The notes: generated by a model not told the origin, from the sequence alone. Positions 1 through 9,333 are shown, numbered from the stretch's first letter. The stretch: 36,847 nt of DNA from Kiritimatiellia bacterium (GCA_028718445.1 JAQULY010000002.1:1-36847), one strand, 5' to 3'. Translations and numbers: made by a program.

Positions 1-927
1 TTCGGCCTGCGCCTGCCCGGCTCCAGCCAGATCGCCTTCATCTCCATCGTGGGCCGGGAAATCAAGCCCCCGGCCTGCCACGTGCTGCTGGGCTGGGAGG
101 CGTTGAGCCGCTTCCGCCTGGCGCTGGCCACCGGCAAGTTCACGCTGCGGGACATGCTCGAGATACCGCAACTGCAGCTCGTCCTGGTTGACCGCCTGGC
201 GCTGCGGCCCGACGAGCGCGCGCTTCTGCGCGCGCTGGCACGCACCTATCGCGGCCCGCAGGCCTGGCCGGCTTTTCGCAGCCATCGCGTCGGTTTCTTG
301 CCCTGGATGGTGGACCAGGCCGAAGCGGACCAGCTGCTCTTCGCCGTCAACCAGGCCATGGGCGTGGCCCTGCGCAAGGAGGACCATCCAGAGATGCTGA
401 CCGCGCCCACGCCGGAGGCTTGCTGGGTGCGCGGCCAGGATGTGGACGGAGTGTGGCGCGAAAGCTGGTTGTCGCCGCCGCCGCGGAGCGTCGTCGCCGC
501 CGCCGTGGATGCCGACCGGGTCCGCGCTTTGGCGGCGCTGCCGGTCAAGTTCAGTCGTGTGCAGATAGATCTCTCGCTCAGCCGCGCCCTGATCGGCAAG
601 CGCGGCGCGCGTCCCGAAGCGTCCTACCTGCTGGTCGTGCTAGATGGCGAAAGCGGCATCTGCCTGGGCGCCGATATGCTCCAGTCGCTGGAGGGACTCG
701 ACGCCATGTGGACCTCGCTGCCCAACCGTGTGCTGGATATGCTCATCCAGGCCGGCGGCGCGGCGCGCGCGATCGAGGTGGCCAGCCAGGAGACGATGGC
801 GGCGCTGCGGCCATTGCTGGGCAAGCTGCCGATCAAGCTGACGTTGCGCGCGCGGCTGGACCAGTTGGAGGCCTTCCGCGAAAGCCTGAACAAGTTCTAC
901 GCGGGAAGCGAAGGGGAGGAGCAGTAG
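1..927 (+). CDS. Partial CDS, DUF7309/DUF6930-like protein (5' end outside window)
   Basis: The reading frame is open from the first base, so the gene begins before the window; the GTG at 49 is best read as an internal valine. At least 308 residues are seen. I do not recognise a function. The first visible residues ([16 protein letters not shown]) and the later segment [15 protein letters not shown] recall the DUF7309/DUF6930 pair of bacterial proteins of unknown function, but this is from memory and tentative. There is no signal peptide or membrane segment in the visible part. The stop codon lies two bases before the pdxJ start, and the pdxJ Shine-Dalgarno sequence (GGGGAGGAG) sits inside this gene's last codons, so the two are probably co-transcribed. 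Confidence 0.7.
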   Translation, partial: FGLRLPGSSQIAFISIVGREIKPPACHVLLGWEALSRFRLALATGKFTLRDMLEIPQLQLVLVDRLALRPDERALLRALARTYRGPQAWPAFRSHRVGFLPWMVDQAEADQLLFAVNQAMGVALRKEDHPEMLTAPTPEACWVRGQDVDGVWRESWLSPPPRSVVAAAVDADRVRALAALPVKFSRVQIDLSLSRALIGKRGARPEASYLLVVLDGESGICLGADMLQSLEGLDAMWTSLPNRVLDMLIQAGGAARAIEVASQETMAALRPLLGKLPIKLTLRARLDQLEAFRESLNKFYAGSEGEEQ

Positions 928-929
928 CT

Positions 930-1646
930 ATGGACGCAATCAGACTGGGCGTGAATATTGACCACGTGGCGACGCTGCGGCAGGCGCGCGGCACGACGTA
1001 TCCCAGCGTGCTCGCGGCTGCCCTGGCGTGCGAGCGCGCCGGCGCGCATGGCATCACGGTGCACCTGCGTGAAGACCGGCGTCATATCCAGGACGACGAC
1101 GTGCGCCTGCTGCGTCACAGCATTGCCACGCGCCTCAACCTGGAGATGGCCAACTCCAAGGATGTCCTGGCCCGCGCACTGGAGGTCAAGCCACACGAAG
1201 TCTGCCTCGTGCCGGAACGCCGCGCGGAGTTGACCACCGAGGGCGGGCTGGATGCCGACGGGCAGCGGAGTACGCTGCGCGACACTGTCGCCGCGCTGCA
1301 AGGCGTAGGCACGGTCGTCAGCCTTTTCGTGGATCCGGAACCGCGGCAGATCGCCGCCGCCGCCGAACTCGGCGCGGAGTACGTAGAGCTGCATACCGGG
1401 GCCTATTGCCGGTATGCCGGCGCGGCCGCCGAGGGCGAGTTGCGGCGCCTGATGGACGCCGCGGAGCAAGCCCACGCCGCCGGCCTGGGCGTGAACGCCG
1501 GCCACGGGTTGACGCTCGAGAACGTCGGCCCGATCCTGCGTCTGCCCTGGCTCGACACCCTCAACATCGGCCACAGCATCGTCGCGCACGCCATCTTTGT
1601 GGGGTTGGAAGCCGCCGTTCGCGCCATGCTCGCAAAGCTGAAATAG
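930..1646 (+). CDS. pdxJ: Pyridoxine 5'-phosphate synthase PdxJ
   Basis: This enzyme condenses 3-amino-1-hydroxyacetone phosphate with 1-deoxyxylulose 5-phosphate to form pyridoxine 5'-phosphate, the ring-closing step of the DXP-dependent vitamin B6 pathway; it is cytosolic. The 238-residue length is normal for the family. Family motifs are visible in order: [12 protein letters not shown] at the N-terminus, [13 protein letters not shown] (substrate phosphate and catalytic region), VCLVPE with the conserved glutamate, ELHTGAY, NAGHGL and LNIGHSI in the C-terminal phosphate-binding part. The ATG at 930 is chosen because a strong GGGGAGGAG lies just upstream and the protein then starts three residues before the conserved RLGVNIDH. 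The longer frame extending back to 420 is an overlap artefact. Confidence 0.97.
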   Translation: MDAIRLGVNIDHVATLRQARGTTYPSVLAAALACERAGAHGITVHLREDRRHIQDDDVRLLRHSIATRLNLEMANSKDVLARALEVKPHEVCLVPERRAELTTEGGLDADGQRSTLRDTVAALQGVGTVVSLFVDPEPRQIAAAAELGAEYVELHTGAYCRYAGAAAEGELRRLMDAAEQAHAAGLGVNAGHGLTLENVGPILRLPWLDTLNIGHSIVAHAIFVGLEAAVRAMLAKLK

Positions 1647-1655
1647 GGAACACCA

Positions 1656-2984
1656 ATGCTGGAGAAAACACTGCGGGCGGGAGTGTCGATGGCGGACATA
1701 TCGCCTGAGAAGGGCGTTGGCCTGGGCGGCTATCCGCATTTCGATCGCCTGAACACCGGCGTCCACGATCCCCTGATCGCGGCCGCCATCGTGTTGGACG
1801 ACGGCGCGACCAGAGTGGCGCTGGTGTGCCTGGATTTCCTGTTCATGTCGCGTCAGCACGTGCAGGCCATTCGTCAGCGCGCCGCCGCGGCCGCGGGCAT
1901 ACACGCCGATCACATCATGATTGCATGCTCGCACACGCACTCGGCGCCGTTTGCCGTGGAGTGGATCGATCCGGGCGCGCCGGGCGGCATCCGCATGCCG
2001 CATGCCGGTTACGTCGCCGCGCTGGAGGACAAACTCGTGGCGCTGATCCGGGACGCGGCGGCGCACCTGTTCGAGGCGCGCCTCGGCGTGAACATCGGCC
2101 ATTGCGGCAAGGAGGCGGGAGTGGGCGGAAACCGGCGCAGTCCCGACGGACCGGCCGATCCAGATGTCTGGACCCTGGGCGTTCAGGATGCCGCCGGCAA
2201 CTGGAAGGCCTGCCTGGTGCGTTACTCTCTGCACCCTACGATCATTCACGAGGAAAGCACGGTGGTGACGGCCGACTATCCCGCCTACGTTCGCAGTGAG
2301 CTGGCGCGCCGCTTTCCCGGCATGGTCCTGCTGTTTGCCCAGGGAACATCGGGCGACCAGAGCACGCGCTATTTCCGTCAGGGCCAGTCCTTCAGCGAAG
2401 CGGAGCGGATCGGAAGCGCCATCGGGCGCGCGGCGGGAGACACGTTGGCGAACCTGAAGTGCTCGGCGAACGTGCCCTTGAGCGTGCGGACGGCAAACGT
2501 GGACATTCCGTTACGCGAACTTCCCAGCGTGGCCGAGATGGAGCGGCGCGTGGATCGCGTGCGGGCGCGATGGCGCCAACTCCAGGAGGAAAAGGCGCCT
2601 TATCTGGACATTCAGAACGCCAACCTGGACATGCTGGGCGAGGAGGACATCCTGGCCTATGCCCGCGTGCGACAGTCGGGTAGAAGGCTCAGCAACATCG
2701 AGGGCGAGCTCCCGGCGGAAGTGCAGGTCATCGGCCTGGGCGATGCGCGGCTGGTGGCGCTGCCGGCTGAGGTGTTCCTGGAGTTCGGTCAGCGCATCCG
2801 GTCGGGTTCGCCCTATCCCAAAACGTGCGTGGTGACGTTGGCCAATGGATGCCTGCCCGGTTATGTGTATACGGCGGAGGCGGCCGCCGCCGGAGGCTAT
2901 GAGACCGGCGCGTCCATGATGACTACGCAGGCCGGCGAGGCGCTCGTAGCAGCCGCCCTGAAACTGCTGCGCGCCACGGCATGA
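1656..2984 (+). CDS. Neutral/alkaline ceramidase-family protein
   Basis: The 442-residue protein matches the N-terminal domain of neutral/alkaline non-lysosomal ceramidases: AGVSMADISPEKGVGLGGY at the start, then VCLDFLF, ACSHTHSAPF with the metal-binding histidines, and LLFAQGTSGDQS. Characterised members hydrolyse the amide bond of ceramide. In PVC bacteria many short relatives of unknown substrate occur, often among glycan-degrading genes, so the true substrate may be another lipid or sugar amide. It is shorter than full ceramidases (about 650-700 residues) and appears to lack the C-terminal immunoglobulin-like domain. No signal peptide is visible. It starts 10 bp after pdxJ, so it could be expressed from the same transcript. 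Confidence 0.85.
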   Translation: MLEKTLRAGVSMADISPEKGVGLGGYPHFDRLNTGVHDPLIAAAIVLDDGATRVALVCLDFLFMSRQHVQAIRQRAAAAAGIHADHIMIACSHTHSAPFAVEWIDPGAPGGIRMPHAGYVAALEDKLVALIRDAAAHLFEARLGVNIGHCGKEAGVGGNRRSPDGPADPDVWTLGVQDAAGNWKACLVRYSLHPTIIHEESTVVTADYPAYVRSELARRFPGMVLLFAQGTSGDQSTRYFRQGQSFSEAERIGSAIGRAAGDTLANLKCSANVPLSVRTANVDIPLRELPSVAEMERRVDRVRARWRQLQEEKAPYLDIQNANLDMLGEEDILAYARVRQSGRRLSNIEGELPAEVQVIGLGDARLVALPAEVFLEFGQRIRSGSPYPKTCVVTLANGCLPGYVYTAEAAAAGGYETGASMMTTQAGEALVAAALKLLRATA

Positions 2985-3003
2985 TGCGCCCGTAATCCTA
3001 TAG

Positions 3004-3038
3004 AGAGCAGTTCAACTGCTTCGCAGTTGAACTGCTCT
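3004..3038. repeat. Perfect palindrome, REP-type
   Basis: Two 16-bp arms (AGAGCAGTTCAACTGC and its complement) flank a TTC loop. It lies 20 bp after the ceramidase-family stop codon. It could act as a transcription terminator, although no T-run follows, and it belongs to a family of palindromes that fill the interval up to 3655. Confidence 0.85.
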
Positions 3039-3181
3039 TGTGTAAGTGCTTGCAGTACAGGCCGTTGCGCATACGCGAGGCTTTCGGGGAGCCTGCACCA
3101 AATTGGTGAATAGGCTGATTGGCGTTGTACGGGAGCGTCTGCCGGCTCGCGCCGTTGGCGCGTATTGTTCCGCAACGCCAT

Positions 3182-3275
3182 GAATCCCAAAGGGATTCCA
3201 TATGTTAGCCCAGGGTTGCGGCGCAACCGCAACCCTGGGCAAGCGTAATGCGCGTCGTCAACCCCAACGGGGTTG
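3182..3275. repeat. Cluster of three palindromes, REP-type
   Basis: Three back-to-back inverted repeats are seen: GAATCCC-AAA-GGGATTC (3182-3198), a 14-bp-arm repeat beginning GCCCAGGGTTGCGG (3208-3240) and CAACCCC-AAC-GGGGTTG (3259-3275). Each has a short loop. The same sequence types recur on the other side of the transposase relic, so the set brackets it. Confidence 0.85.
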
Positions 3276-3277
3276 CG

Positions 3278-3418
3278 TCAATCCCAGACATATCGCTCGT
3301 CCCAATGCAGGTTGTGTTTCCGCAGGAACGCCCGATATTCATCTTGAAACGTCTGCCTCGTGTGATGCTGCTCCTGTCCGGCACAGATGAAAAGGACTGC
3401 GGCATGTCTGCACCCCCA
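3278..3418 (-). pseudogene. C-terminal relic of a REP-associated tyrosine transposase (RAYT, Y1/IS200 type)
   Basis: Read on the minus strand, this stretch encodes 46 residues and a stop. The peptide contains AGQEQHHTRQTFQDEY followed by FLRKHNLHWDERYVWD at its end. The pattern GQEEHH...FQxEY...DERYVWD is a standard C-terminus of RAYT/IS200-like transposases. The catalytic HUH motif and the active-site tyrosine region are absent, and the frame is lost further upstream, so this is a fragment. RAYT proteins are thought to mobilise REP palindromes, and this one is bracketed by such palindromes, so the whole interval looks like a decayed REP element. Confidence 0.75.
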
Positions 3419-3424
3419 TTTGAC

Positions 3425-3520
3425 GCAACCCCGTTGGGGTTGCCAACGTTAATCACATCTACCCAGGGTAGCGGCTCCGCCGCAACCCTGGGCTATCGAG
3501 CGCAACGCCGTTGGCGTTGC
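3425..3520. repeat. Cluster of three palindromes, REP-type
   Basis: Inverted repeats GCAACCCC-GTT-GGGGTTGC (3425-3443), a 14-bp-arm repeat beginning CCCAGGGTAGCGGC with a TCC loop and one mismatch (3462-3492), and GCAACGCC-GTT-GGCGTTGC (3502-3520). They mirror the set at 3182-3275, and the CCCAGGG member is a diverged copy of the one at 3208-3240. Confidence 0.85.
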
Positions 3521-3612
3521 CGACGCCGGGAATGACCAACGTCCCATGCGCCTGCCCAATGTTCAAGAGACCCTTCATCCTATAGGGGGGTCGGCAGCCA
3601 AAAACAAGAACA

Positions 3613-3650
3613 GGTCGGGCTCGCGAAGCGCGCCCGAACTGCTCTTTCTA
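3613..3650. repeat. Inverted repeat with CGCGAAGCGCG core
   Basis: Arms GTCGGGCTCGCG and CGCGCCCGAAC flank AAG, followed by ACTGCTCTTTCT. A similar tail (GAATTGCTCTTTCCAGG) is present at 12079-12098 behind the GH95-like gene, so both may be fragments of one dispersed element. It lies 33 bp beyond the stop of the leftward DUF608/GH116-like gene and could limit read-through from either side. Confidence 0.6.
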
Positions 3651-3682
3651 GGGTAATGGGTCCGGAGATAGCGAGGCGCATG

Positions 3683-6250
3683 CTATCGGGAGCGCTTGAC
3701 GGCAAGGTCCAACCGCGCGCCGGCGGTCAGCCGGACGGCGGCGTCAAACACGACATCCAGTGCGCGGCCGTGGTCGTGGGCGCGCCACGTCACCGGCGCC
3801 GCACGACCATCGAGGCGCACACGGACGCGCGCCGGGGACCATGGCAGGCAGCCCAGTTCGAACGTGCTCAGCTTCAGTTCTCCGTATCGCCAGTCGAGAC
3901 AGGCGGTGAGAAGATCTCCCATCCGTCGCTGTCGGAAGAACCCCCACCCTTCCGCGCCCGTGACTAGGCAACCGAAGTCCGGCTCCGCCAAGCGCGGCGC
4001 CAGTCGCAGCAGCCCCCGTGGCGCATCGAGATGGAAGCCGCTGGCGGCCGTCAGCAGGCTCCATGAGGAGAGGCTGCGCGCGTAGAACTCGCCGCATTCG
4101 CGCTCGTTCCACGGCGAGCGCCGCTCGCCGCGGTGTCGCCGGCGAACATCTTCGGCGATGCCGAATCCTTCCCGGCGCCCGCGCCCGACCAGCAGCGCGG
4201 CGACGGTGTACTCGGAGCCGGGCCAGCATTCGCCGCGATAGGCGAGTGGCCAATGCCGAGCGCCGCCGCGTGGCCAGGTGCAGACAATGATCCCGTTCTC
4301 GTCGGCATCCGCAAAAGTTCGATCATAGGAGGCATGCCCGCGCAACGGGCGGCGACGGTTGTGGCGCAGGATGGCTCGCAGGGCGGCGGTCACCTTCCCC
4401 GGGGCATAGAGATCGCCCAGGTTCAGGAGGTCGGCCCACCACTGCCCCAGCAACTGGTCGGTGAGGCAGCCCCCGGTGTAATCGCGAATGCTCAGGTCGT
4501 CCGGGCGACCGGGCTGCCGGCCCTGAACGAAGTACTCGCCGTTGAACAGCTTGGCTTCCTGCAGCTTCCGACCCTTCAGGTAGAGTTTGTGCGCCCAGGC
4601 GGCCCGCGCCTCGTCGCCCATGCGCCTGGCGCTTTCCTCTACGGCCCGCAACGCAGCCAGGTAATAGGAGCCGATGAAGGTGTTGGGGCCCCAGAAGGCG
4701 CAGTCGAAGGTCGTGTACTGCCGGCCGTGCGGCACGCCCGTTTCCTTCGGATCGTACTTCCTCACGGCATGATCCATCGCCCGCAGCATGGCCGGATAGT
4801 GCCGGCGCAGGAACCGCGCGTCCGAATCTCGCAGGTGTTCGCGGTAGAGTTTCAGGATGCAGCCCAGGTGGCCGTCGAGGCTCTCGTGTGAAACCGGCCG
4901 GCGCCGGTCGCAGACCGGCGGCTGGTAATAGCGGTCTTCAATACGTCCGTCAGGGTACTGCTGCACGGTGAAGTCCGCTTCGCGCATGGTGCGCTCCAAG
5001 TCCGGGAACAGATGCGCCAGGGTCTGCTCGTAGTTCCACACATGCGTGCAGTTCATGGGGCAGGAGCCGGAGTCGCGGCTCGACCCCTCGAAGGCGTAGA
5101 TCCGCCCGTCCGCTCCCCTCATCACGGTGGTACTGGCGAGAATCGCCATGTTGGCGCTGACGGCGTCCAACGCGCCGTCGGGCAGCGTGGAGGCAAACAG
5201 CGTATCGCGGAACAGGCGCGTCGCGCGCTCCAGACGCGACCGATGGCGCGACACGTAGCCGGCCACCTCGTCCACCCCGCGAAAGCGGCGCCCGTAGGCG
5301 CGGCCCAGGAGGGTCCCCTCCTCCTGCTCGCGGGAGCAGCGCAGCGCTCCCCTCAGGTTAGGGAAATGCCAGCACAACGCGAGCGTCAACGTGCGTCGCT
5401 CGCCGGCCCTCAGGCGGAAAGGCGTGCCGAGCGCGCCGAACCAACCGTAGCCGGGCTTGCGCCGCTCGCGCGCATACATCCGCCGGGGATATGCCTCCAG
5501 ACCGGCGGTCTGCTCGAAATGCCTCCAGAAGTCATCCAAGTCCATCCACTCGAGGTACGGCACAGTCGTGACCGGACTGCCCAGGCTCAGCCACATCATG
5601 GCGCCATTGGCCAGGTCACCGGCGGGAATGCCCTCAGCCGCGAAGCGCAGCCCGGCATAGTCACGGGTGCGGACCGTGCGGTTCACCGCCATGGACGCGC
5701 GCGGATGGGCCAGACCGCCGTTGCCCACCGGATTGCAGCACAGCGACAGGAGCGTCCCTGTTAACGGACGCCGCGTCGGGTTATGCAGCGTGAAGTTGAA
5801 CAGCACCGCCGGCAGCCCGGAGTCTTCGCTGTTGTGCGGAATGAACGGCGAGAACGCCTCCAGTGCCACCTCCACCGGCAGGGACGGATCGCGATACTCG
5901 ATCCCGGCCAGCGGATAAGTTCCCCGGAACGCCGTCTCGCGCACGTGCGGAAAGAGACCCATGCCGCCATGACCGACGTCTTGCTGCAGCAGGTGCCCGG
6001 ACGGCCGGCTGTTCAACACGCGCGCCGTGGTCCGGCCTTCTTGGTCGCGGCAAGCCACCGCGAATAGATGCGGCACCTCGTATTCGTTGTTGATGACGTT
6101 GAACAGTTCCCAGCGCACCAGCTTGCCGTGTCCGGTGAGGCTGACGTTGCCGGCCCCAATTCCGCCCAGCGGCATGTAGCAGTTCGTCAGTTGCCGTCCG
6201 CTGTAAATGAAGTAGGGGCGTGCCCCTTGCTGCCCAAGCTGTCGATTCAT
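3683..6250 (-). CDS. DUF608 / GH116-like glycoside hydrolase
   Basis: The 855-residue protein resembles the GBA2-type (GH116) and DUF608 group. The N-terminal beta domain begins with MPLGGIGAGNVSL and GKLVRWELFN. An (alpha/alpha)6-barrel C-terminal half carries SCPMNCTHVWNYEQT (about 396-410), YTTFDCAFWGPNTF (about 512-525) and LTDQLLGQWW (about 597-605). In GH116 the acid/base is the aspartate of the (S/T)DQxxGQW motif, here D598; a candidate nucleophile is E388 in AFEG, but I cannot align this safely. The substrate is probably a beta-linked glycoside. No signal peptide is visible. The ATG at 6250 has AGGAG upstream. It starts 28 bp after the stop of the upstream barrel hydrolase and is probably the last gene of the unit headed by the GntR regulator. 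Confidence 0.8.
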   Translation of the reverse strand: MNRQLGQQGARPYFIYSGRQLTNCYMPLGGIGAGNVSLTGHGKLVRWELFNVINNEYEVPHLFAVACRDQEGRTTARVLNSRPSGHLLQQDVGHGGMGLFPHVRETAFRGTYPLAGIEYRDPSLPVEVALEAFSPFIPHNSEDSGLPAVLFNFTLHNPTRRPLTGTLLSLCCNPVGNGGLAHPRASMAVNRTVRTRDYAGLRFAAEGIPAGDLANGAMMWLSLGSPVTTVPYLEWMDLDDFWRHFEQTAGLEAYPRRMYARERRKPGYGWFGALGTPFRLRAGERRTLTLALCWHFPNLRGALRCSREQEEGTLLGRAYGRRFRGVDEVAGYVSRHRSRLERATRLFRDTLFASTLPDGALDAVSANMAILASTTVMRGADGRIYAFEGSSRDSGSCPMNCTHVWNYEQTLAHLFPDLERTMREADFTVQQYPDGRIEDRYYQPPVCDRRRPVSHESLDGHLGCILKLYREHLRDSDARFLRRHYPAMLRAMDHAVRKYDPKETGVPHGRQYTTFDCAFWGPNTFIGSYYLAALRAVEESARRMGDEARAAWAHKLYLKGRKLQEAKLFNGEYFVQGRQPGRPDDLSIRDYTGGCLTDQLLGQWWADLLNLGDLYAPGKVTAALRAILRHNRRRPLRGHASYDRTFADADENGIIVCTWPRGGARHWPLAYRGECWPGSEYTVAALLVGRGRREGFGIAEDVRRRHRGERRSPWNERECGEFYARSLSSWSLLTAASGFHLDAPRGLLRLAPRLAEPDFGCLVTGAEGWGFFRQRRMGDLLTACLDWRYGELKLSTFELGCLPWSPARVRVRLDGRAAPVTWRAHDHGRALDVVFDAAVRLTAGARLDLAVKRSR

Positions 6251-6278
6251 GCATGACTCCTGGAGACTGACTTCCGCC

Positions 6279-8225
6279 CTACTCGCCTCGCAGTTGTAGT
6301 TCGGCCAGGGCGGCGACGGCGCGACCGGGCAGCGTGAACTGAATGGCGCCGTTCTCGCGGCTGAAAGGCACGCGCACGACCTTGCCGCCGGGTTGCTGCA
6401 CCGTCACCCGGCGCACGCGCGCAGCATCCGCCGTGTGAACCATGATCGTATTGTCGGGCACGCGCCGGCCCGTGCTCCGCGACATCTCGCCTATCACACT
6501 CACCATCAGGGAGCCGTTGGCGCCACGGTACACGCTGCCCTTGAACCCGGTCGGCACAGCGACCGGTTTGGGATCGAACACCCAACGCCGCCGGTAGAGG
6601 CGCTGCACCAGCGGCAGGTACCGGTCGTAGAGACCCTTGGACGGCATCGCGGCCGGGTAGCTGGAGAATCCCGCGCCATACAGCAGGCAACGCTGGAACA
6701 TGAGTTCAATATCCCGGTCGGTGGTGTGATAAAGCAGGAAGAACATCGGCTTGGCCAGGCTGTAGTACTGCATCAGGTCGCATAGCCAGCCCGATCCCTC
6801 GGCCATAAAACCGTCTATGTACTTCATGATGCCGATGCTGAAGGGACCGTTGCCAATGATGACCTTCTTGGGGTGCAGCAGCGCCGACAGGTGTTCGAGG
6901 TGCGGGGCGTAAGTGTATCCCGTCATGTAGGCCGGCCGGTTGTTAAAGGCCGTCACTCCGTCGTCGTGGGCGGTGTCCAGGTAGTTGTAACAGGCCTGGT
7001 CCAGGAACACGCCGTCCATTTCCGGATAACGGCCGACCATACCGGCGATCTGCCGCCGGATATCCTGGCCGTACGGCAACGACGGATCGGAGTTCATCTG
7101 GTAGGTCTTGTAGAAGTCGTCGTAGATCAGGTCGCCGTACAGATCGCGAACGCACGACTCCGGGAAGGCCTTGCCCGGGCCGGTGACGGCGCCGTCGCCG
7201 CCGACCTGGATATAGGGCAGCGCCGCCGCGCCGACGGCGTGCAGGTTGCGGATGGTCCGCCGCACCATCTCGGGTGTGATCCACTTGGTGAACTGGTGCG
7301 GATGATGCCCTGTCTTCCACTGGGTAACGCTGTCTTCGGGGTGGTAATCGCCATAGGCGGGGAAGTGGCGGTGGATTTCGTGCCAACGCAACCCCAGCCG
7401 CGCCATGCTGCGCGCCTGCGCCAGGGAGACATCGCACTCGCCCGAGACGTGGCCGCCCCAGAGTTCGTGGATGCGCGTGGAACGAGGCTCGAAATACTCC
7501 CGGTATCGTTCGTAGAGACGCCCCAGCGTGGGCCGCCACGCGCCCTCGGCACCACGCATCAGCAGGCAGGCGTGCGCCGGCCTGCCCACGGAAAGGGCCA
7601 GCCGGTCGAACTCGACCATCAGGTCCGGCTCGCGGTACCCGCTGAGAAAACGCAGACGCGGGGTCTTGAATTCAAAGGGCATGTGCAGGGCCAGACCCAT
7701 ATCCTGCTGCTCGTGGTAGAAGACGGCTGCCGGCATCAGGATGCCGCTGGTGATCTCGCCGTATTCAAGGGCGATGGCGCCGAAACGGTGCGGCGCCGAT
7801 GGCATGTTGTCGCGCGCTGCCCACATCGCCACCGGGTACAGCGGCTGCGGCCAGGGAATACGGTAGCTGATCGCGCAGGAGCGGAACGGGCCGCGCGCCA
7901 GTTCGATCCGCGCCTTCCAGGCGATGTAGCCGTCATCCACGCGATACGTCTCAATCAGCCGCCACGGCGCGCCACGGAAGCTCTTCTCGACTGTCAACAC
8001 GCCGCCTGCCAAACCCGCAGTTACACGTTGCAGGTGGGCACGTCCGAACGACCGCTCCAGCACGTCATCGCGAACCACGACATCGCCCGGGAAGCGGCTC
8101 CAGACATGCTCCTGGCCGCGCGCAATCGTCAGCGACGCCAGACACCCCGTCCGCCGGTCAATATCCAGCACGATCTCGGCCCCACGGATCTTCCAGCCTG
8201 CAGCCGTCTGTTCGATACTTCTCAC
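6279..8225 (-). CDS. Putative TIM-barrel glycoside hydrolase, family unassigned
   Basis: The 648-residue protein has an N-terminal beta-sandwich-like part (about 1-230), a central barrel-like part with RWHEIHRHFPAYGDY, MDGVFLDQACYNYLD and YIDGFMAEGSG, and a small C-terminal beta domain. The acidic residues after strands (GVFLDQ, FMAEG) are what one would expect of a retaining hydrolase of clan GH-D or DUF6259 type, but I cannot name the family. The start is chosen as GTG at 8225: it overlaps the TGA of the regulator as GTGA and has AGGGAG seven bases upstream, which indicates translational coupling. The longer frame to 8267 would bury the regulator's end. No secretion signal is seen, so it may act on imported oligosaccharides. 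Confidence 0.75.
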   Translation of the reverse strand: MRSIEQTAAGWKIRGAEIVLDIDRRTGCLASLTIARGQEHVWSRFPGDVVVRDDVLERSFGRAHLQRVTAGLAGGVLTVEKSFRGAPWRLIETYRVDDGYIAWKARIELARGPFRSCAISYRIPWPQPLYPVAMWAARDNMPSAPHRFGAIALEYGEITSGILMPAAVFYHEQQDMGLALHMPFEFKTPRLRFLSGYREPDLMVEFDRLALSVGRPAHACLLMRGAEGAWRPTLGRLYERYREYFEPRSTRIHELWGGHVSGECDVSLAQARSMARLGLRWHEIHRHFPAYGDYHPEDSVTQWKTGHHPHQFTKWITPEMVRRTIRNLHAVGAAALPYIQVGGDGAVTGPGKAFPESCVRDLYGDLIYDDFYKTYQMNSDPSLPYGQDIRRQIAGMVGRYPEMDGVFLDQACYNYLDTAHDDGVTAFNNRPAYMTGYTYAPHLEHLSALLHPKKVIIGNGPFSIGIMKYIDGFMAEGSGWLCDLMQYYSLAKPMFFLLYHTTDRDIELMFQRCLLYGAGFSSYPAAMPSKGLYDRYLPLVQRLYRRRWVFDPKPVAVPTGFKGSVYRGANGSLMVSVIGEMSRSTGRRVPDNTIMVHTADAARVRRVTVQQPGGKVVRVPFSRENGAIQFTLPGRAVAALAELQLRGE

Positions 8226-9298
8226 GTCGTCGCTCCCTGAACCAGTTGTCCTTGTATGCACGGACACGTTTCCGGCGGCGTCTGACCGCGCACCAGCATA
8301 GTCATCAGTCTGACGGCCACGCGGGCCTGTTCAGCCGGATCGAACTCGTAGCGTGTCACGGGAAATTGATAAGGCAAGGGGATGCCCCGGTTGGCGGCCG
8401 TGACAAGGCGCAGATCCGCGGGCAGCGACAGTCTCCGTTCGGCGATCGCACGCAGCACTCCCCGGCAAAGCACATCGTCATCAACGTACACCCCGTCGGG
8501 CCGGCTGCCGGCTTCCCAGCACTGCTTGAATAGCTCCCACCCGACATCCTCGGTAGCATCGCCACACAATACCGGCATCCACTCTGAACGGGTCTCAAGC
8601 CCGATTCGACCGGCCAGATCGGCGACCCAGCGCCGGTTGGTCTCGGTCCCGGGAACCCACCGAGCCGGCCCCACGCCCAGAACCGCGACTGAGCGGCAAC
8701 CGGCGGTTTTCAGATGGCGGAAGCTCGCCTCGATCCCATGAATCCGGTCAAGCCAGACTTCGTTGGGCGCGGCCGTGGCCTGGCCTCCGCCCATCAACAC
8801 AACGGGAATACGGGCCTTGGTCAGGTTTGTCTGGATGTCCTGCAACGGATGGAACGTGAACACGCCCCGCAAGGCTCCTGGAACTGCGTGGCCCACGAGA
8901 TCGAGCATGGCGGAGAACTCGTCGCCGCCCGGTGCGTCCCGACCCACGCGCAGACTGGTCCGCCAGTGCGGGTTGGCCTCCGCAATCGCGGCGGTGAGCG
9001 CCGTAATCGTGAACTGATAATAGGGAAACGCCATGGCGTCGAGCAACTTGGGGCGCACCACGATGGCCATCTCGCCGGTAGCAGCCCGATCGGCGACAAA
9101 CACGCCCTTGCCCGGCCGCCGCAGAATCAAACCTTCGACTTGAAGCTGCTCGTAGGCCTTCTCGATGGTGCGCTGGCTGACCGTCAGGTTCCGCATCAAC
9201 TCCGAGACCGGAGGCAGCGGCACACCCACCGCCATCTGAGCTATCTGCTCTGAAAGCTGGCGGTGTACGGCAGCAACGCGAGGACTCTCCCTGGTCAT
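8222..9298 (-). CDS. GntR-family transcription regulator with LacI-type sensor domain
   Basis: The 358-residue protein has an N-terminal winged helix of GntR type (residues about 5-75: LPPVSELMRNLTVSQRTIEKAYE, then LRRPGKGVFV). A periplasmic-binding-protein-like sensor follows (about 78-350), with FTFHPLQDIQTNL, GGGQA and DGVYVDDDVLCRGV, as in GntR/LacI hybrids that bind sugars. It heads the unit with the two downstream hydrolases and probably controls them and the divergent GH95-like gene. The ATG at 9298 is preferred over the longer frame to 9343 because the longer version would run through the promoter. No Shine-Dalgarno precedes it, which agrees with a leaderless message. Confidence 0.85.
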   Translation of the reverse strand: MTRESPRVAAVHRQLSEQIAQMAVGVPLPPVSELMRNLTVSQRTIEKAYEQLQVEGLILRRPGKGVFVADRAATGEMAIVVRPKLLDAMAFPYYQFTITALTAAIAEANPHWRTSLRVGRDAPGGDEFSAMLDLVGHAVPGALRGVFTFHPLQDIQTNLTKARIPVVLMGGGQATAAPNEVWLDRIHGIEASFRHLKTAGCRSVAVLGVGPARWVPGTETNRRWVADLAGRIGLETRSEWMPVLCGDATEDVGWELFKQCWEAGSRPDGVYVDDDVLCRGVLRAIAERRLSLPADLRLVTAANRGIPLPYQFPVTRYEFDPAEQARVAVRLMTMLVRGQTPPETCPCIQGQLVQGATT

Positions 9299-9333
9299 AG
9301 GCGTATGATTATAGCAATATGGTCGCGCGTCAA
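9296..9333 (-). promoter_or_regulatory. Promoter of the GntR regulator, probably leaderless
   Basis: On the minus strand TTGACG is followed after 14 bases by TATAAT, which ends only nine bases before the ATG at 9298. Transcription from this -10 element would begin at or next to the start codon. The 18 bases from TATAAT to ATG match the site in front of the divergent gene at 15 positions. Confidence 0.6.

Noticed and set aside
897-2249. 450-residue open frame on the minus strand
   Set aside because: It is antisense to pdxJ and the ceramidase-family gene and has no recognisable motif.
2985-3655. CRISPR array
   Set aside because: The repeated units are palindromes of different sequence with irregular spacing and without equal-length unique spacers.
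3683-6250. Loss of the catalytic nucleophile in the DUF608/GH116-like protein
   Set aside because: The segment GRQYTTFD lacks the glutamate seen in some relatives, but its distance from D598 does not match that of the GH116 nucleophile, so the comparison is not sound; E388 remains a possible nucleophile.
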